In this document: piece by piece, positions 12,638-21,836 of the stretch
Layout of the letters: each line of letters starts with the position of its first letter
How positions within the stretch are numbered: the stretch's first letter is position 1
Assembly (NCBI RefSeq): GCF_030913635.1
Contig: NZ_CP133188.1
Location: 2,728,001-2,792,000, forward strand
Source of the DNA: Sedimentibacter sp. MB35-C1
GTDB taxonomy: Bacteria > Bacillota > Clostridia > Tissierellales > Sedimentibacteraceae
Length of the DNA stretch: 64,000 bases
Direction: 5' to 3'
The notes under the pieces: model-generated
The model's database searches: none
What the model was told of the DNA's origin: nothing
What the model saw: the letters and a program-made list of their open reading frames with translations, nothing else
Program-made: the position numbers and the translations under genes

Positions 12638-13717
12638 TTACAAATCCAGCTCTGTCTCCCCGTCTCCCTGAGTTATATGCCATTTGTCGTGGGCGGTTAT
12701 TTCATCTAAAGTTACTTTATCTGACAGTATATTGGCAATCATCATATTATTTTTTGGAGGCTTCCTTGTAAGCATAAACCCATGTCCCAGCAAAACTTTT
12801 TTATATTCACCATAAAGTCCCGTTCCTACCACAACATATTCAATTCCATTGTCATAGCAGTATTTTGAGACTCCGTTAGCCAAGGCCTTTATGAATCTCT
12901 CGCTTGTTGGGTCTGTAAAGAACTCCACCGCAGATGTCATCTTAGAACCATTGGCAAATGAATTGTGTAAAATAGCAAATCCTACTATTTCCCCATTATA
13001 TTTTGCAAGTATAGTTACATAATCTACGTCGGGTCTTTCATTATATCTATAGTTCAGGTACTTATAATCTCTTACCAGGCATACATTATATTTTGATTTA
13101 TATCTATCCCAACATTGCTGGATGCTTTGAGGAACTTTGTCAAGAATTTCAAATTTAATATCTTTATCCATTACTCTTGTCAGTCTGCTCTTCATAAATG
13201 TAGAATAAATCGAATTGCCTATCGCTGCAAGAGGTCCGATCTTTATTCTTCTTTTTAATATATTTGTTATTAATATAGGTTTTACATACACTTCCTTTTC
13301 AAACAATGTAGGCCAGCCGAATCTCTGATAAGCCGGATATGACTGATCATTAGCAAGGCCTATAACAACATCTACTCCATCTTGAAGTCCTCTTTCACAT
13401 GAATTCTGCGTCATTTTCCTGAATATTCCCTGCCTTTTGTAGTCAGGATGGGTCATTGATTTAACTGAGTGGGCTGTTAAAAGAACTTTTCCGTTTACGT
13501 ACAGCTCGTTCGGAAGAAGCCCGTCGCAGCCAATTACCTTATCTCCTTCTTTTAGCAAATACATCATGTTTCCCGACTTATTATAAGGATTTTTTTCAAA
13601 AAGCCATTCATACATCTCTTTTTTACTGTTTGTATTTTCTCCAAAGGATATCACCGATAACTCTTCAAATGCTTCAAAATCTCTGTCCATATCTAATCTT
13701 ACTATTTCTCTTTCCAT
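12638..13717 (-). CDS. GNAT-family N-acetyltransferase (Eis-like)
   Basis: This 359-residue protein has an N-terminal GNAT domain: VKSMTHPDYKRQGIFRKMTQ contains the R-x-x-G-x acetyl-CoA pyrophosphate loop, and VVIGLANDQSYPAYQRFGW is the C-terminal GNAT strand and helix. A second half of about 200 residues follows, an architecture like Eis-type acetyltransferases. The substrate is unknown; Eis relatives acetylate amines, including aminoglycosides, but resistance cannot be claimed from this. It starts at ATG behind GGGAGG with its own promoter at 13775-13803, divergent from the ABC-F gene. Confidence 0.85.
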   Translation of the reverse strand: MEREIVRLDMDRDFEAFEELSVISFGENTNSKKEMYEWLFEKNPYNKSGNMMYLLKEGDKVIGCDGLLPNELYVNGKVLLTAHSVKSMTHPDYKRQGIFRKMTQNSCERGLQDGVDVVIGLANDQSYPAYQRFGWPTLFEKEVYVKPILITNILKRRIKIGPLAAIGNSIYSTFMKSRLTRVMDKDIKFEILDKVPQSIQQCWDRYKSKYNVCLVRDYKYLNYRYNERPDVDYVTILAKYNGEIVGFAILHNSFANGSKMTSAVEFFTDPTSERFIKALANGVSKYCYDNGIEYVVVGTGLYGEYKKVLLGHGFMLTRKPPKNNMMIANILSDKVTLDEITAHDKWHITQGDGETELDL

Positions 13718-13774
13718 ACAACCTCCCGATGATTAATACCTGGTTTATCTTCTATTTTATGTAATTTATATTTT

Positions 13775-13803
13775 ATTATAATGTTTATAGTATTAAAATG
13801 CAA
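13775..13803 (-). promoter_or_regulatory. Promoter of the acetyltransferase gene
   Basis: TTGCAT (13798-13803), a 17-base spacer and consensus TATAAT (13775-13780) on the minus strand. It lies 42 bases from the -35 box of the opposing ABC-F promoter. Confidence 0.72.
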
Positions 13804-13845
13804 AAGTAATTTAATAAAATTGAAAACAAACATAATTTTTCAGAT

Positions 13846-13874
13846 TTGACAAATAAAATTATTCATATTATAAT
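13846..13874 (+). promoter_or_regulatory. Promoter of the ABC-F gene
   Basis: Perfect TTGACA (13846-13851), a 17-base spacer and perfect TATAAT (13869-13874). Transcription should start near 13881, leaving a leader of about 200 bases before the ABC-F start codon. Confidence 0.88.
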
Positions 13875-13880
13875 ATAGGC

Positions 13881-14084
13881 AAATCTGATAAAAGAAAGGT
13901 AATAGGTGGAATGATTAGATAATTTGCTTTTGATTATGTAAATAATAAATAAACCTGAAATGGTTAATTATTGACACATTATATTGAGAGTAAATTAATT
14001 TCCACACTTTTTTATACAATGCATATTTTTCGTTGTTTATTTTTTGTTTGGTGTTAATTTTCTCTCTTAAGGAGGGATTTTTTT
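13881..14084 (+). promoter_or_regulatory. Structured 5' leader of the ABC-F gene (candidate attenuator)
   Basis: Three segments can pair in two exclusive ways. Segment A (13957-13969, GAAATGGTTAATT) pairs with the right half of B (13993-14002). The left part of B (13986-13998, GAGAGTAAATTAA) pairs with C (14054-14066, TTAATTTTCTCTC) in 12 bp with one mismatch. C ends three bases before the Shine-Dalgarno AAGGAGGG. The A-B hairpin is followed by CACACTTTTTT, like a terminator. A three-codon ORF near the start could sense stalled ribosomes, as in known antibiotic-induced ABC-F leaders. The regulation is inferred. Confidence 0.6.
13911..13922 (+). CDS. Possible three-codon upstream ORF (Met-Ile-Arg)
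   Basis: ATG ATT AGA TAA follows an AGGTGG that could serve as a ribosome binding site, about 30 bases into the leader of the ABC-F gene. Minimal upstream ORFs occur in leaders of some antibiotic-resistance ABC-F genes. By itself so short an ORF is not evidence, and the call rests on its position. Confidence 0.3.
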   Translation: MIR

Positions 14085-15656
14085 ATGTCTTTAATACAAG
14101 TAAACAATTTGACATTCAGATATGAAACAAACTATAAAAATATATTTGAAAATACAACTTTTGAAATTGATACTGACTGGAAACTCGGATTCATAGGAAG
14201 AAACGGCAGGGGAAAAACTACGTTGCTAAAATTGCTTATGGGTATGTATAAGTACAGCGGTAATATAGAGGCTTCTGTAAAGTTTGATTACTTTCCTTTT
14301 GAAGCTGACGTTGAACAAAATACTCTTGAAACCGTAAGAAATATAGTAGCTCCTTTCACTTACTGGGAAAAAGAAATGGACCGATGTATTCGCGAAAAAT
14401 CTGACAGTTCAATTAAAAGATACGGAGAACTGTTGGATTTATATGCCCATAACGACGGATACATTATCAATGAATTAATTGAAAAGGAAATAAGGAAGCT
14501 TTATGTTGATGCGGAAATCCTCTCACGTAAATTCGATACCCTCAGCAGCGGTGAAAAAACAAAAGTCCTGATTGCCGCACTGTTTCTGAAGAAAAACAAT
14601 TTTCTACTTATTGATGAACCTACAAATCATCTGGATTTAGAAGGAAGAAATTGCGTTTCCGAATATCTGAGTCAGAAAAGAGGATTTATATTGGTTTCGC
14701 ACGACAGACATTTCCTTGACTCCTCGGTTGATCACATACTGTCAATAAACAAATGCAGCATCGAAATTCAGAAAGGAAATTTTTCTAGTTGGCAGGAAAA
14801 TAAAAATAGGCAGGATGCTTATGAAATAAATAAAAATGAAAAGCTTAAACGTGAAATTTTTAATCTCGAGGAGTCATTCAGGAGAACATCCGGATGGAGT
14901 GATAAGGTAGAAGCATCTAAAATAGGAGAACACGCCTATGACAGAGGAGCCATAGGACACAAAGCAGCAAAAATGATGAAAAGGGCAAAGTCCATTGAAC
15001 GGCGAAAGCTTAAATCTCTTGATGAAAAGAAAAAGCTTCTCAATAATATTGAACAATTTGATTCCCTTAAAGTAATTCCCAAGTCTTATCATAAGGACAC
15101 TCTTATATATATTGATAATCTAAGTATAAGTTTTAACGGCAGAAAAGTAATTGAGAATGTAGGATTTTCAGTAAGTCAAGGTGATAGAATTGCTTTAAGG
15201 GGCAAGAACGGTTCAGGAAAATCAAGCATATTAAAAGTATTGCTTGGTAAGAATGATTGCTATGGCGGAACCGTCAATATAGGTAGCAACTTGATTATAT
15301 CATATGTTCCGCAAGACACGTCTTTTTTGAAAGGTAGCTTTCAAAATTTCATAAATGACGAAAATATAAATGAAAGTGTCTTCAGAATGTTAATGTCAAA
15401 ATTTGATATGTATTCGGATGATTTCTCCAAAAATTTAGAGGAGTTAAGCGAAGGTCAGAAAAAGAAGGTATTAATTGCCAAGAGTCTGTCAGAAAGTGCT
15501 CATATATATGTTTGGGATGAACCGCTGAACTTTATCGATGTATATTCTAGGATTCAAATACAAGAGCTTATAGAAAATTTCGAGCCGACAATGATTTTTG
15601 TAGAACACGATTATTCTTTCAATGAAACTATATCAACTAAAATAGTAGAACTTTAA
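14085..15656 (+). CDS. ABC-F ribosomal protection ATPase (Lsa-like)
   Basis: This 523-residue protein has two ABC ATPase domains and no membrane segment. Domain 1 has Walker A GRNGRGKTT (38-46), signature LSSGEKTKV and Walker B LLIDEPTNHLDL. Domain 2 has GKNGSGKSS, LSEGQKKKV and VWDEPLNFIDV. A linker of about 80 charged residues joins them, as expected for ABC-F proteins, which enter the ribosomal E site. The opening (FENTTFEIDTDWKLGFIGRN) closely resembles the Lsa group, which protects against lincosamides, streptogramin A and pleuromutilins. It could also be a housekeeping ABC-F. It starts behind AAGGAGGG, with a strong promoter and a long structured leader. Confidence 0.88.
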   Translation: MSLIQVNNLTFRYETNYKNIFENTTFEIDTDWKLGFIGRNGRGKTTLLKLLMGMYKYSGNIEASVKFDYFPFEADVEQNTLETVRNIVAPFTYWEKEMDRCIREKSDSSIKRYGELLDLYAHNDGYIINELIEKEIRKLYVDAEILSRKFDTLSSGEKTKVLIAALFLKKNNFLLIDEPTNHLDLEGRNCVSEYLSQKRGFILVSHDRHFLDSSVDHILSINKCSIEIQKGNFSSWQENKNRQDAYEINKNEKLKREIFNLEESFRRTSGWSDKVEASKIGEHAYDRGAIGHKAAKMMKRAKSIERRKLKSLDEKKKLLNNIEQFDSLKVIPKSYHKDTLIYIDNLSISFNGRKVIENVGFSVSQGDRIALRGKNGSGKSSILKVLLGKNDCYGGTVNIGSNLIISYVPQDTSFLKGSFQNFINDENINESVFRMLMSKFDMYSDDFSKNLEELSEGQKKKVLIAKSLSESAHIYVWDEPLNFIDVYSRIQIQELIENFEPTMIFVEHDYSFNETISTKIVEL

Positions 15657-15810
15657 ATATTGATCGACCTTAAAACTTGCTCTTTATATTCTTTTCACTT
15701 ATTCATTTATTTTTTCTTAGTTATAGTGTATTATTAAAATGATAATACACTATTTTCTTATAACTGTTATTAATTTAAACGGTCGAAGATTAAGAACAGG
15801 CGGTGATATA

Positions 15811-16698
15811 ATGAAATACTTAATAGGTATAGATGCAGGTGGCAGTAAATCTGAGCTTACGGCATATGATTTAAGCGGAAACATACTGTCAGAAATAGCA
15901 GGAGGGGCAGGAAATCCTGCTATAAATCTAGAAAGTACGATGAATAATATTATATCTCTCATAAATAAATGTGCAGCCGAACTTGGAAAAGAATGCATGC
16001 TTATTTCAATTGGGATGGCATCAGTAGAAACTGGGAATTATGTCGAATTAATAAAAAAACATGTGGAAGATACATGTAAAATTGAAACTTTGGTTTTTAA
16101 TGATGGAGAAATGGCTTGTAAAGCATATTTCCAAGAGAATGACGGAATATTGGCAATTGCGGGTACCGGCTCTTCATGCTACGTTCAAAAAAATGGACAT
16201 GGCGAAATGGTTGGAGGCTGGGGGCATATTTTGGGTGATGAAGGAAGCGGATATCATATAGTAATAGAACTGTTCAAGGAGATAATTTATAACATTGACA
16301 AAAATATTGAATTAGATAATTTAAGCGTGCAAGCCCTTAGAGAAATAGGCGGCTCCTCCCGATCCGAAATAATGAATTTCATTTATAATAATGAAAAGGA
16401 CACCATAGCTGCACTGTTCCCAATAATTGCACACTGTGGAGAAAACGGAGATAATCATGCTGAAACGTTGCTGAATACAGCAGGAAAAAACCTTGCAGAA
16501 CTTACCTCCACAGCTTATAAGAAAAAGGGATTTAAAGGGCATATTACTATAGGAATAAAAGGCGGCGTGTTTCACAACAGCATAGTAATAAGACAATCGT
16601 ATATAAATGAGCTTAAGAAACAACTGAAAAGCTTCAGTATAATTGAAAAGGATATTTCCGCAACAAAGGCCGTGCTTTACTTATATAGCAATAAGTAG
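15811..16698 (+). CDS. BadF/BadG-type kinase, N-acetylglucosamine or MurNAc kinase-like
   Basis: This 295-residue ASKHA-fold kinase has phosphate-1 motif GIDAGGSKSELTAYD at the N-terminus, AIAGTGSSCYV as phosphate-2, GGWGHILGDEGSGYHI, and GGVFHNS near the end. This pattern fits the BadF/BadG/BcrA/BcrD family members that phosphorylate N-acetylglucosamine or N-acetylmuramic acid, such as clostridial MurK. That would fit cell-wall sugar recycling, but no sugar transporter or etherase is adjacent. I chose ATG 15811, preceded by AGGCGG and followed directly by the conserved MKYLIGIDAGG, over the 24-residue-longer start at 15739. A shared terminator follows. Confidence 0.85.
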   Translation: MKYLIGIDAGGSKSELTAYDLSGNILSEIAGGAGNPAINLESTMNNIISLINKCAAELGKECMLISIGMASVETGNYVELIKKHVEDTCKIETLVFNDGEMACKAYFQENDGILAIAGTGSSCYVQKNGHGEMVGGWGHILGDEGSGYHIVIELFKEIIYNIDKNIELDNLSVQALREIGGSSRSEIMNFIYNNEKDTIAALFPIIAHCGENGDNHAETLLNTAGKNLAELTSTAYKKKGFKGHITIGIKGGVFHNSIVIRQSYINELKKQLKSFSIIEKDISATKAVLYLYSNK

Positions 16699-16778
16699 TT
16701 ATAAACTCAATCTTCAAAAATAGTTTGTAAATCAGATGTTAAGATATAGCTTTTTATGACAAAATAAAAAATGATATG

Positions 16779-16812
16779 CAAACCACCAGTTCACTACACA
16801 ACTGGTGGTTTG
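16779..16812. terminator. Bidirectional terminator between convergent genes
   Basis: A perfect 13-bp stem CAAACCACCAGTT/AACTGGTGGTTTG with an 8-base loop. On the minus strand CATATCATTTTTTATTTT follows; on the plus strand ATTTTATATTT follows. It ends both the kinase gene and the TRAP/oxidoreductase operon. Confidence 0.9.
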
Positions 16813-16837
16813 ATTTTATATTTGATTCTAAATCACA

Positions 16838-17857
16838 TTATTCGGAAAGTTCCTTTAATTTCATACCATTTTCAGGATCTACTCTAAGAGCACTTTCCCA
16901 TCCCTTTTCATAAGCTAACTTATAATAAGCATCTGCAACATCTGATGGTAAAGTAAGCTCCACCATACCCTCTGCTGTTAATATATCATTTTCATCAGCA
17001 ATTGCTTTTACGTAGTATTCATTCGAAGCGGCTTCAATTTCTTTGCCTGCTTCTACTATTGCATTTTGCTGGTTTTTGCTTAGTTTATTCCAAGCTTTGT
17101 CACTCATCATAATACATACATCTACATTGTAGAAAGCTGGTTGGATTATATATTTAGACACTTCCTGCCATCCAAAATCTTTTACACCTACGCTCGGCCA
17201 TCCATAACCTTGGATAACATTACGCTCCAATGCTTGATATGCCTCTCCAGGAGCAGTATTTACAACACCGGCGCCTAATCCGTCTACGAAGGCTTGGTAT
17301 GCAGGAGTTGCCCTAATAGTCAAACCTTGGAAATCTTCAAGTTTAGTAATTTCATTTTTTGTATACAAATTATATGTTAATCCGTTTGTAGTTGCAGCTA
17401 TATAATGAGCATTAAGTTTATCTTTATATAAGTCTTTAACAAAATCAAATCCTCCTGTTTCTCTCAGTTTTTCTGCATCAGTTAATTTCATTGCTTCCAT
17501 GACAGGAACATGAGAAACATTATAAGTATGAGCTGTCCACGCTATATCTATTATCCCATTTTTTAGAGCTTCAACGAGTTGATAGCTTGGTATTGTCTCC
17601 GGGCCTCCGCCCCATACAACTTCAACTGTACCATTTGTTTTTTCTGACACTTTTTGTGCAAAATCATCCATGTTGAATAAAAGTGTATTACCTTCAGCCC
17701 ATGCGGATGTAACTGCAAGTGTTATCTTTTCATCAGCATTTCCCTCAGGAGAAACTTGTTCACCTAAAGATTGTGCAGGTTTATCGTTTTTTCCGCATCC
17801 AATTATCCCAATTAGCAACGTGATAATCAATAAAAATAGCAAGCCTTTCTTAAACAT
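16838..17857 (-). CDS. dctP: TRAP transporter substrate-binding lipoprotein
   Basis: This 339-residue extracytoplasmic binding protein has a lipoprotein signal ending in LIGIIGC (lipidated Cys21). The mature part matches the DctP family, including the region around ITKLEDFQGLTIRATPAYQ, where the family arginine that binds substrate carboxylate lies (R in TIRATP). DctP-type TRAP proteins capture organic acids, often 2-oxoacids or dicarboxylates, for sodium-driven uptake. It is the last gene of a seven-gene minus-strand operon with both TRAP permeases and a four-subunit 2-oxoacid oxidoreductase. That context suggests a 2-oxoacid substrate, though this is inferred. GGAGG precedes the ATG. Confidence 0.94.
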   Translation of the reverse strand: MFKKGLLFLLIITLLIGIIGCGKNDKPAQSLGEQVSPEGNADEKITLAVTSAWAEGNTLLFNMDDFAQKVSEKTNGTVEVVWGGGPETIPSYQLVEALKNGIIDIAWTAHTYNVSHVPVMEAMKLTDAEKLRETGGFDFVKDLYKDKLNAHYIAATTNGLTYNLYTKNEITKLEDFQGLTIRATPAYQAFVDGLGAGVVNTAPGEAYQALERNVIQGYGWPSVGVKDFGWQEVSKYIIQPAFYNVDVCIMMSDKAWNKLSKNQQNAIVEAGKEIEAASNEYYVKAIADENDILTAEGMVELTLPSDVADAYYKLAYEKGWESALRVDPENGMKLKELSE

Positions 17858-17889
17858 TTTCTTTCCTCCTTATTTTTCAATTAATTTAC

Positions 17890-19197
17890 TTAATATAGAC
17901 TTGGCAACCAAGTAACAATTGGTGGTATTACCGCCATTAAGAGCAACGCCAATACGTCCATTGTAACAAACGGTATGGCTCCGTCATATATATCGCGCAT
18001 TGTTACTTCTGGAGGTGATACTCCCTTCATAGTAAACAGTGCTAGTCCAACTGGTGGAGTAAGTTGACCTATCTGTAAACATATTAGGTAAAGAACTGCA
18101 AACCAAATTGTATTTACTCCTAAACTTATAATTACTGGCATCATAATAGGTAACGTTATCATCATGATTGCTGTTTGTTCCATAAAGAAACCTAGGGCAA
18201 CAATAATCAAAAGCATTGTAGAAATAATTATAAATGGAGACGTTGACATTCCCATTATAGCTACAACAGCTTCTCTACTTGCACCTGTCATAGCTAATAT
18301 TTGACTAAACCCTGCTGAACCTGCAATTATAATCAATACCATTGCAGTTACTTTTAAGGAATCAACCAGAGTTTTGTACACTAATTTCCAAGAAAATTTT
18401 CTATACATAATTGTTAAAATGTAAGAACTTAAAGCACCAATTGCTGCTGCTTCTGTTGGCGTACCTATTCCAGTAAATATAATTCCCATTACAACAAGGA
18501 ATATAAAGATTAAGGGTACAATATCCTTCAACGCTCCTAATAGCATTTCCTTTAAAGTAGAATCTTCTACATTGTATGCCGGTGCCATTTCAGGATTAAT
18601 AATGCATACCACCATAACATATCCAATATACATAGCCATCAATAATACTCCAGGAAGTATTGCACCTATTAATATCTTACCTACTGAAATTCCTGAAATG
18701 CTTCCTAGCAAAACTGCTAATGCACTTGGTGGAATTACCATGGCCAGAGCTCCGGAAGCCATTATTGAACCAGTTATTAATTTCTTTGAATATCCCCTGT
18801 TCATCATTTCAGGAAGCATCAGGGAGCCAAACATTGCCGTGTTCGCAACAACTGAACCGGATAGTGCAGCAAATACGCCGCCTCCAAGTAAAGTAATGAT
18901 ACTTAATCTTCCCGGAACCTTTTTAACGAACTTGGCCAGCGAATCCAGAGTTCTTGACACTAATCCGGATTGATAAAAAACTTCACCCATTATCATAAAA
19001 AACGGTATTGGGGTCAGTGAAAACTGAGCTACTTGATCATACATTCCTAATACAAGCTGACGAATTCCGAATGCACCCTGCATCTTAAACATAATAGCAG
19101 AAGATACAAGAATAAAACTAAATGCAATAGGTAACCCAGTCAGCATTACGGCTACAAGAACAAAGAAAATTAGAACTAATACTAAATACCACTCCAA
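17890..19197 (-). CDS. dctM: TRAP transporter large permease
   Basis: This is an integral membrane protein of about 435 residues with some 12 hydrophobic segments. It is the DctM subunit that moves substrate with sodium ions. Family sequences are visible, such as PFFMIMGEVFYQSG, SGSVVANTAMFGSLMLPEM and GIGTPTEAAAIGALSSY. I chose TTG at 19195-19197 as start because AAGAGGTGA lies five to six bases upstream. The GTG three codons earlier would overlap that Shine-Dalgarno. It is followed by dctP and preceded by dctQ with a gap of about 15 bases. Confidence 0.93.
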   Translation of the reverse strand: MEWYLVLVLIFFVLVAVMLTGLPIAFSFILVSSAIMFKMQGAFGIRQLVLGMYDQVAQFSLTPIPFFMIMGEVFYQSGLVSRTLDSLAKFVKKVPGRLSIITLLGGGVFAALSGSVVANTAMFGSLMLPEMMNRGYSKKLITGSIMASGALAMVIPPSALAVLLGSISGISVGKILIGAILPGVLLMAMYIGYVMVVCIINPEMAPAYNVEDSTLKEMLLGALKDIVPLIFIFLVVMGIIFTGIGTPTEAAAIGALSSYILTIMYRKFSWKLVYKTLVDSLKVTAMVLIIIAGSAGFSQILAMTGASREAVVAIMGMSTSPFIIISTMLLIIVALGFFMEQTAIMMITLPIMMPVIISLGVNTIWFAVLYLICLQIGQLTPPVGLALFTMKGVSPPEVTMRDIYDGAIPFVTMDVLALLLMAVIPPIVTWLPSLY

Positions 19198-19212
19198 ATA
19201 AATCACCTCTTT

Positions 19213-19716
19213 TTAAACTACTTTTTTGTATTTCTTGAACTCTTCATAATCACTAACGAAATTTCTAATGAATTGAATAGTGATAAAGAACATACCTAAC
19301 GGGATAACAATTGTGAGTAACCACTGTGGTGTCCCCATAGAATCCATTACCTTAATTTTGAAATTATAGTTATCTGATACTACTAAATATCCAAAGCAAA
19401 AAATACATGCAGATATAATAGCACCAACAAAATTAACAACCATTGACAAGATATTGTTTACTTTTGTCGGTAAGGCATTTATTAATATGTCGAGATTTAT
19501 ATGCCCTTTATTTTTCAATATCTGAGGTGACCCTAAGAATGTAACGTATAATAAACTGTATGTTGAATACTCAACTAAGTTCGAAAGTGGCTTATTAAAA
19601 ACCACTCTTGAAAAAGTCGAATAACATATACCAATCAGCAGGAAAGCCAAAGCTAATGCTGCAATTCCTGATAGAACTGATATGCAAATATCAATTACTC
19701 GATTAATTGTTTTCAT
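19213..19716 (-). CDS. dctQ: TRAP transporter small permease
   Basis: This DctQ-family protein of about 167 residues has four membrane segments. It contains FSRVVFNKPLSNLVEYSTY and LKNKGHINLDILINALP, matching the conserved KG-H-DI region of small TRAP permeases. It partners DctM. I favour ATG 19716, which has GGGTGATG about six bases upstream; ATG 19731 would add MGDEN but has only a weak ribosome site. The start is within 25 bases of the oxidoreductase beta gene stop, so cotranscription is very likely. Confidence 0.9.
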   Translation of the reverse strand: MKTINRVIDICISVLSGIAALALAFLLIGICYSTFSRVVFNKPLSNLVEYSTYSLLYVTFLGSPQILKNKGHINLDILINALPTKVNNILSMVVNFVGAIISACIFCFGYLVVSDNYNFKIKVMDSMGTPQWLLTIVIPLGMFFITIQFIRNFVSDYEEFKKYKKVV

Positions 19717-19738
19717 ATTTTCATCACCCATTCAATCT

Positions 19739-20644
19739 TTATTCAGACGTATCACAAAGTTTTTTGAGATTATCCCATTTCTCATCAACGTATTCCTGTA
19801 GTTGGGCTATTTGCTCCTCACTAACGTGCTTGTATTTTTTCATTGAATACAAATAATCTTTTAACGAAATGGGGTTCTTAACGTCAATATTCAACTTATA
19901 TTTACCGTTTTCAAATTCGTAAATTGGCATAAATCTTGACTGAACTCCTTTTCTAACAATATCGATACTTTTTTCGGATTCATATCCCCAACCTGTTGCA
20001 CAACTATTGTATATGTGAATATAAGCTAGTCCATTCTTCACATTTTTTGCTTTTTCAATTTTCTTAATTAAGTCAGGCATATATGCCGGTGACGCTGTTG
20101 CCATATAAGGAATTCCGTGTGCCGCCATTATCAAAGGCATATCTTTCTTATGAGATGTTTTGCCGTGACTTTTTGTTCCTACCGGAGTAGTCGATGTCCA
20201 TGATCCTAAAGATGTCGAACTGCTTCTTTGGAATCCGGTATTCATATAACCTTCATTATCATAACAAATGTATATTATATTGTCTCCTCTTTCCGCAGCT
20301 CCTGATAATGCTTGGAAGCCGGCATCTAAAGATGCACCGTCCCCTGCAAATGCAACTGCATTCACATCTCTGCCTATGCGTTCATAATATTTCTTTATTC
20401 CTGTAAGCATAGAGGCAGTATTGTCAAGTAGTGGAAAGAACACAGGAATTTTCATACCGGTCTTATCTGCCCAACCTACACTCTGTACTCCTCCCATGCA
20501 TCCTGGAGGAACTGCTACTATTGTATTAGGTCCTAATATTTGTAATGCTGTTCTCATGGAAAGCTCAACATTGCATCCTAAACAGGCAGTAATGCCAGGA
20601 CCCACCATATCTTCATATGACGCCATTTTTTCTGCTATAGACAT
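19739..20644 (-). CDS. 2-oxoacid:ferredoxin oxidoreductase, beta subunit
   Basis: This 301-residue subunit binds thiamine diphosphate. FAGDGASLDAGFQAL and YICYDNEGYMNTG make the TPP/Mg motif (GDG...N), and conserved cysteines appear in ITACLGCN and PPGCMGG. It matches the beta chain of four-subunit pyruvate or 2-ketoisovalerate ferredoxin oxidoreductases, which convert a 2-oxoacid and CoA to acyl-CoA, CO2 and reduced ferredoxin. Pyruvate and branched-chain substrates cannot be separated by reading alone; the linked butyrate kinase and phosphate butyryltransferase favour a C4-C5 acyl-CoA. It starts at ATG behind AGGGGAG, overlapping the alpha stop region. Confidence 0.93.
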   Translation of the reverse strand: MSIAEKMASYEDMVGPGITACLGCNVELSMRTALQILGPNTIVAVPPGCMGGVQSVGWADKTGMKIPVFFPLLDNTASMLTGIKKYYERIGRDVNAVAFAGDGASLDAGFQALSGAAERGDNIIYICYDNEGYMNTGFQRSSSTSLGSWTSTTPVGTKSHGKTSHKKDMPLIMAAHGIPYMATASPAYMPDLIKKIEKAKNVKNGLAYIHIYNSCATGWGYESEKSIDIVRKGVQSRFMPIYEFENGKYKLNIDVKNPISLKDYLYSMKKYKHVSEEQIAQLQEYVDEKWDNLKKLCDTSE

Positions 20645-20646
20645 AT

Positions 20647-21834
20647 TTATCTCCCCTTTCTGTTAATTAGCCAGTGGGCTCTATTTTCAAGTTGTTTATT
20701 TTCTCCTGCTTTGATAACACTATCCAAAGCTTCAACCATTAGATTAGTTGTCAAGTCTTCTCCGCCTAAACCACCTATGAATGGTACTGTCGGAATAGGA
20801 TCTAAGCTGCTTATAGCGGATTTTATTTCTTGATAAACAATACCTGTGTGCCAGCCAAAGCTTACGTTACGATCTATTACTCCAATTGCTTTAGCATTTT
20901 TAAGGAATTCATTTACCTCATCAACCGGGAATGGTCTTAGTGATCTTATTTTTATAAGTCCGCATTTAACACCTTTCTCCCTTGCCAAATCAACAGCTAT
21001 TCTTGCAGATCCGGTCAAAGAGCCTAATGTTACCAGGACATATTCGGCATCTTCCATTCTATATGGCTCTACAAGCCCAAAATAATCCCTGCCAAATTTT
21101 TTAGCAAATTCATCATTAACTTCCTTAATAACTCTTTTTGCATTATCCATAGCCGCCATATGAAGTTCTCTGTAATATTGCAGATAGTTTCCTGGTGTTA
21201 ACGGGTCAACAGCCATTGGAGTTTCCGGATCAAGCTTCACATGAGTTGGTTTGTATGGAGGTAAAAATGCATTAACTTCTTCCTGTAATGGAACTTCTAC
21301 ACCTTCAGTCATATGTGACAAATAAAACCCGTCATAGCATATATTTATTGGTAATAAAACGTCATTATTTTCCGCAATCTTAAATGCCTGGATAGTCATG
21401 TCTAAAATTTCTTGGTTATCTTCAACATAAATCTGTATCCACCCGGCATCCCTAACCGTAAGTGAATCTTGAGGTCCTCCCCAAACTGATTGAGGTGATA
21501 TCATTTCTCTGTTTACAATATTCATTACTATTGGCAATCTCATTGTAGATGCCCTAAAATATGGTTCATACATTAACGCCAGTCCCTGTGAAGATGTAGC
21601 TGTGAATGTCCTTGCTCCGGCAAGGGAAGCTCCGGTTAATACACTCATAGCAGAATGTTCTGATTCCGGCTCTACGATTGTAGAATCCATTACACCATCT
21701 GCAACATATTGACTAAAATGTTGAACTAATGGAGTTTGAGGTGTTATCGGATATGCAGCTACCACATCCGGTTTTGAAAGAATTGCACCTATAGCTGCTG
21801 CATGGTTTCCATCTAAAACTTTAATATTTTTCAT
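20647..21834 (-). CDS. 2-oxoacid:ferredoxin oxidoreductase, alpha subunit
   Basis: This 395-residue subunit is of the PorA/VorA type. The pyrimidine-binding domain opens with LDGNHAAAIGAI and AAYPITPQTPLVQHFS. VEPESEHSAMSVLTGASLAG contains the conserved glutamates, and TSSQGLALMYEPYFRAS completes the signature. Domain II follows near residue 255 (EYVLVTLGSLTGSARIAV). It forms the active heterotetramer with the adjacent gamma, delta and beta products. It starts at ATG with GGAGGAGCAGGAG upstream and is spaced two bases from beta and a few from delta, so one transcript. Confidence 0.94.
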   Translation of the reverse strand: MKNIKVLDGNHAAAIGAILSKPDVVAAYPITPQTPLVQHFSQYVADGVMDSTIVEPESEHSAMSVLTGASLAGARTFTATSSQGLALMYEPYFRASTMRLPIVMNIVNREMISPQSVWGGPQDSLTVRDAGWIQIYVEDNQEILDMTIQAFKIAENNDVLLPINICYDGFYLSHMTEGVEVPLQEEVNAFLPPYKPTHVKLDPETPMAVDPLTPGNYLQYYRELHMAAMDNAKRVIKEVNDEFAKKFGRDYFGLVEPYRMEDAEYVLVTLGSLTGSARIAVDLAREKGVKCGLIKIRSLRPFPVDEVNEFLKNAKAIGVIDRNVSFGWHTGIVYQEIKSAISSLDPIPTVPFIGGLGGEDLTTNLMVEALDSVIKAGENKQLENRAHWLINRKGR

Positions 21835-21836
21835 TT

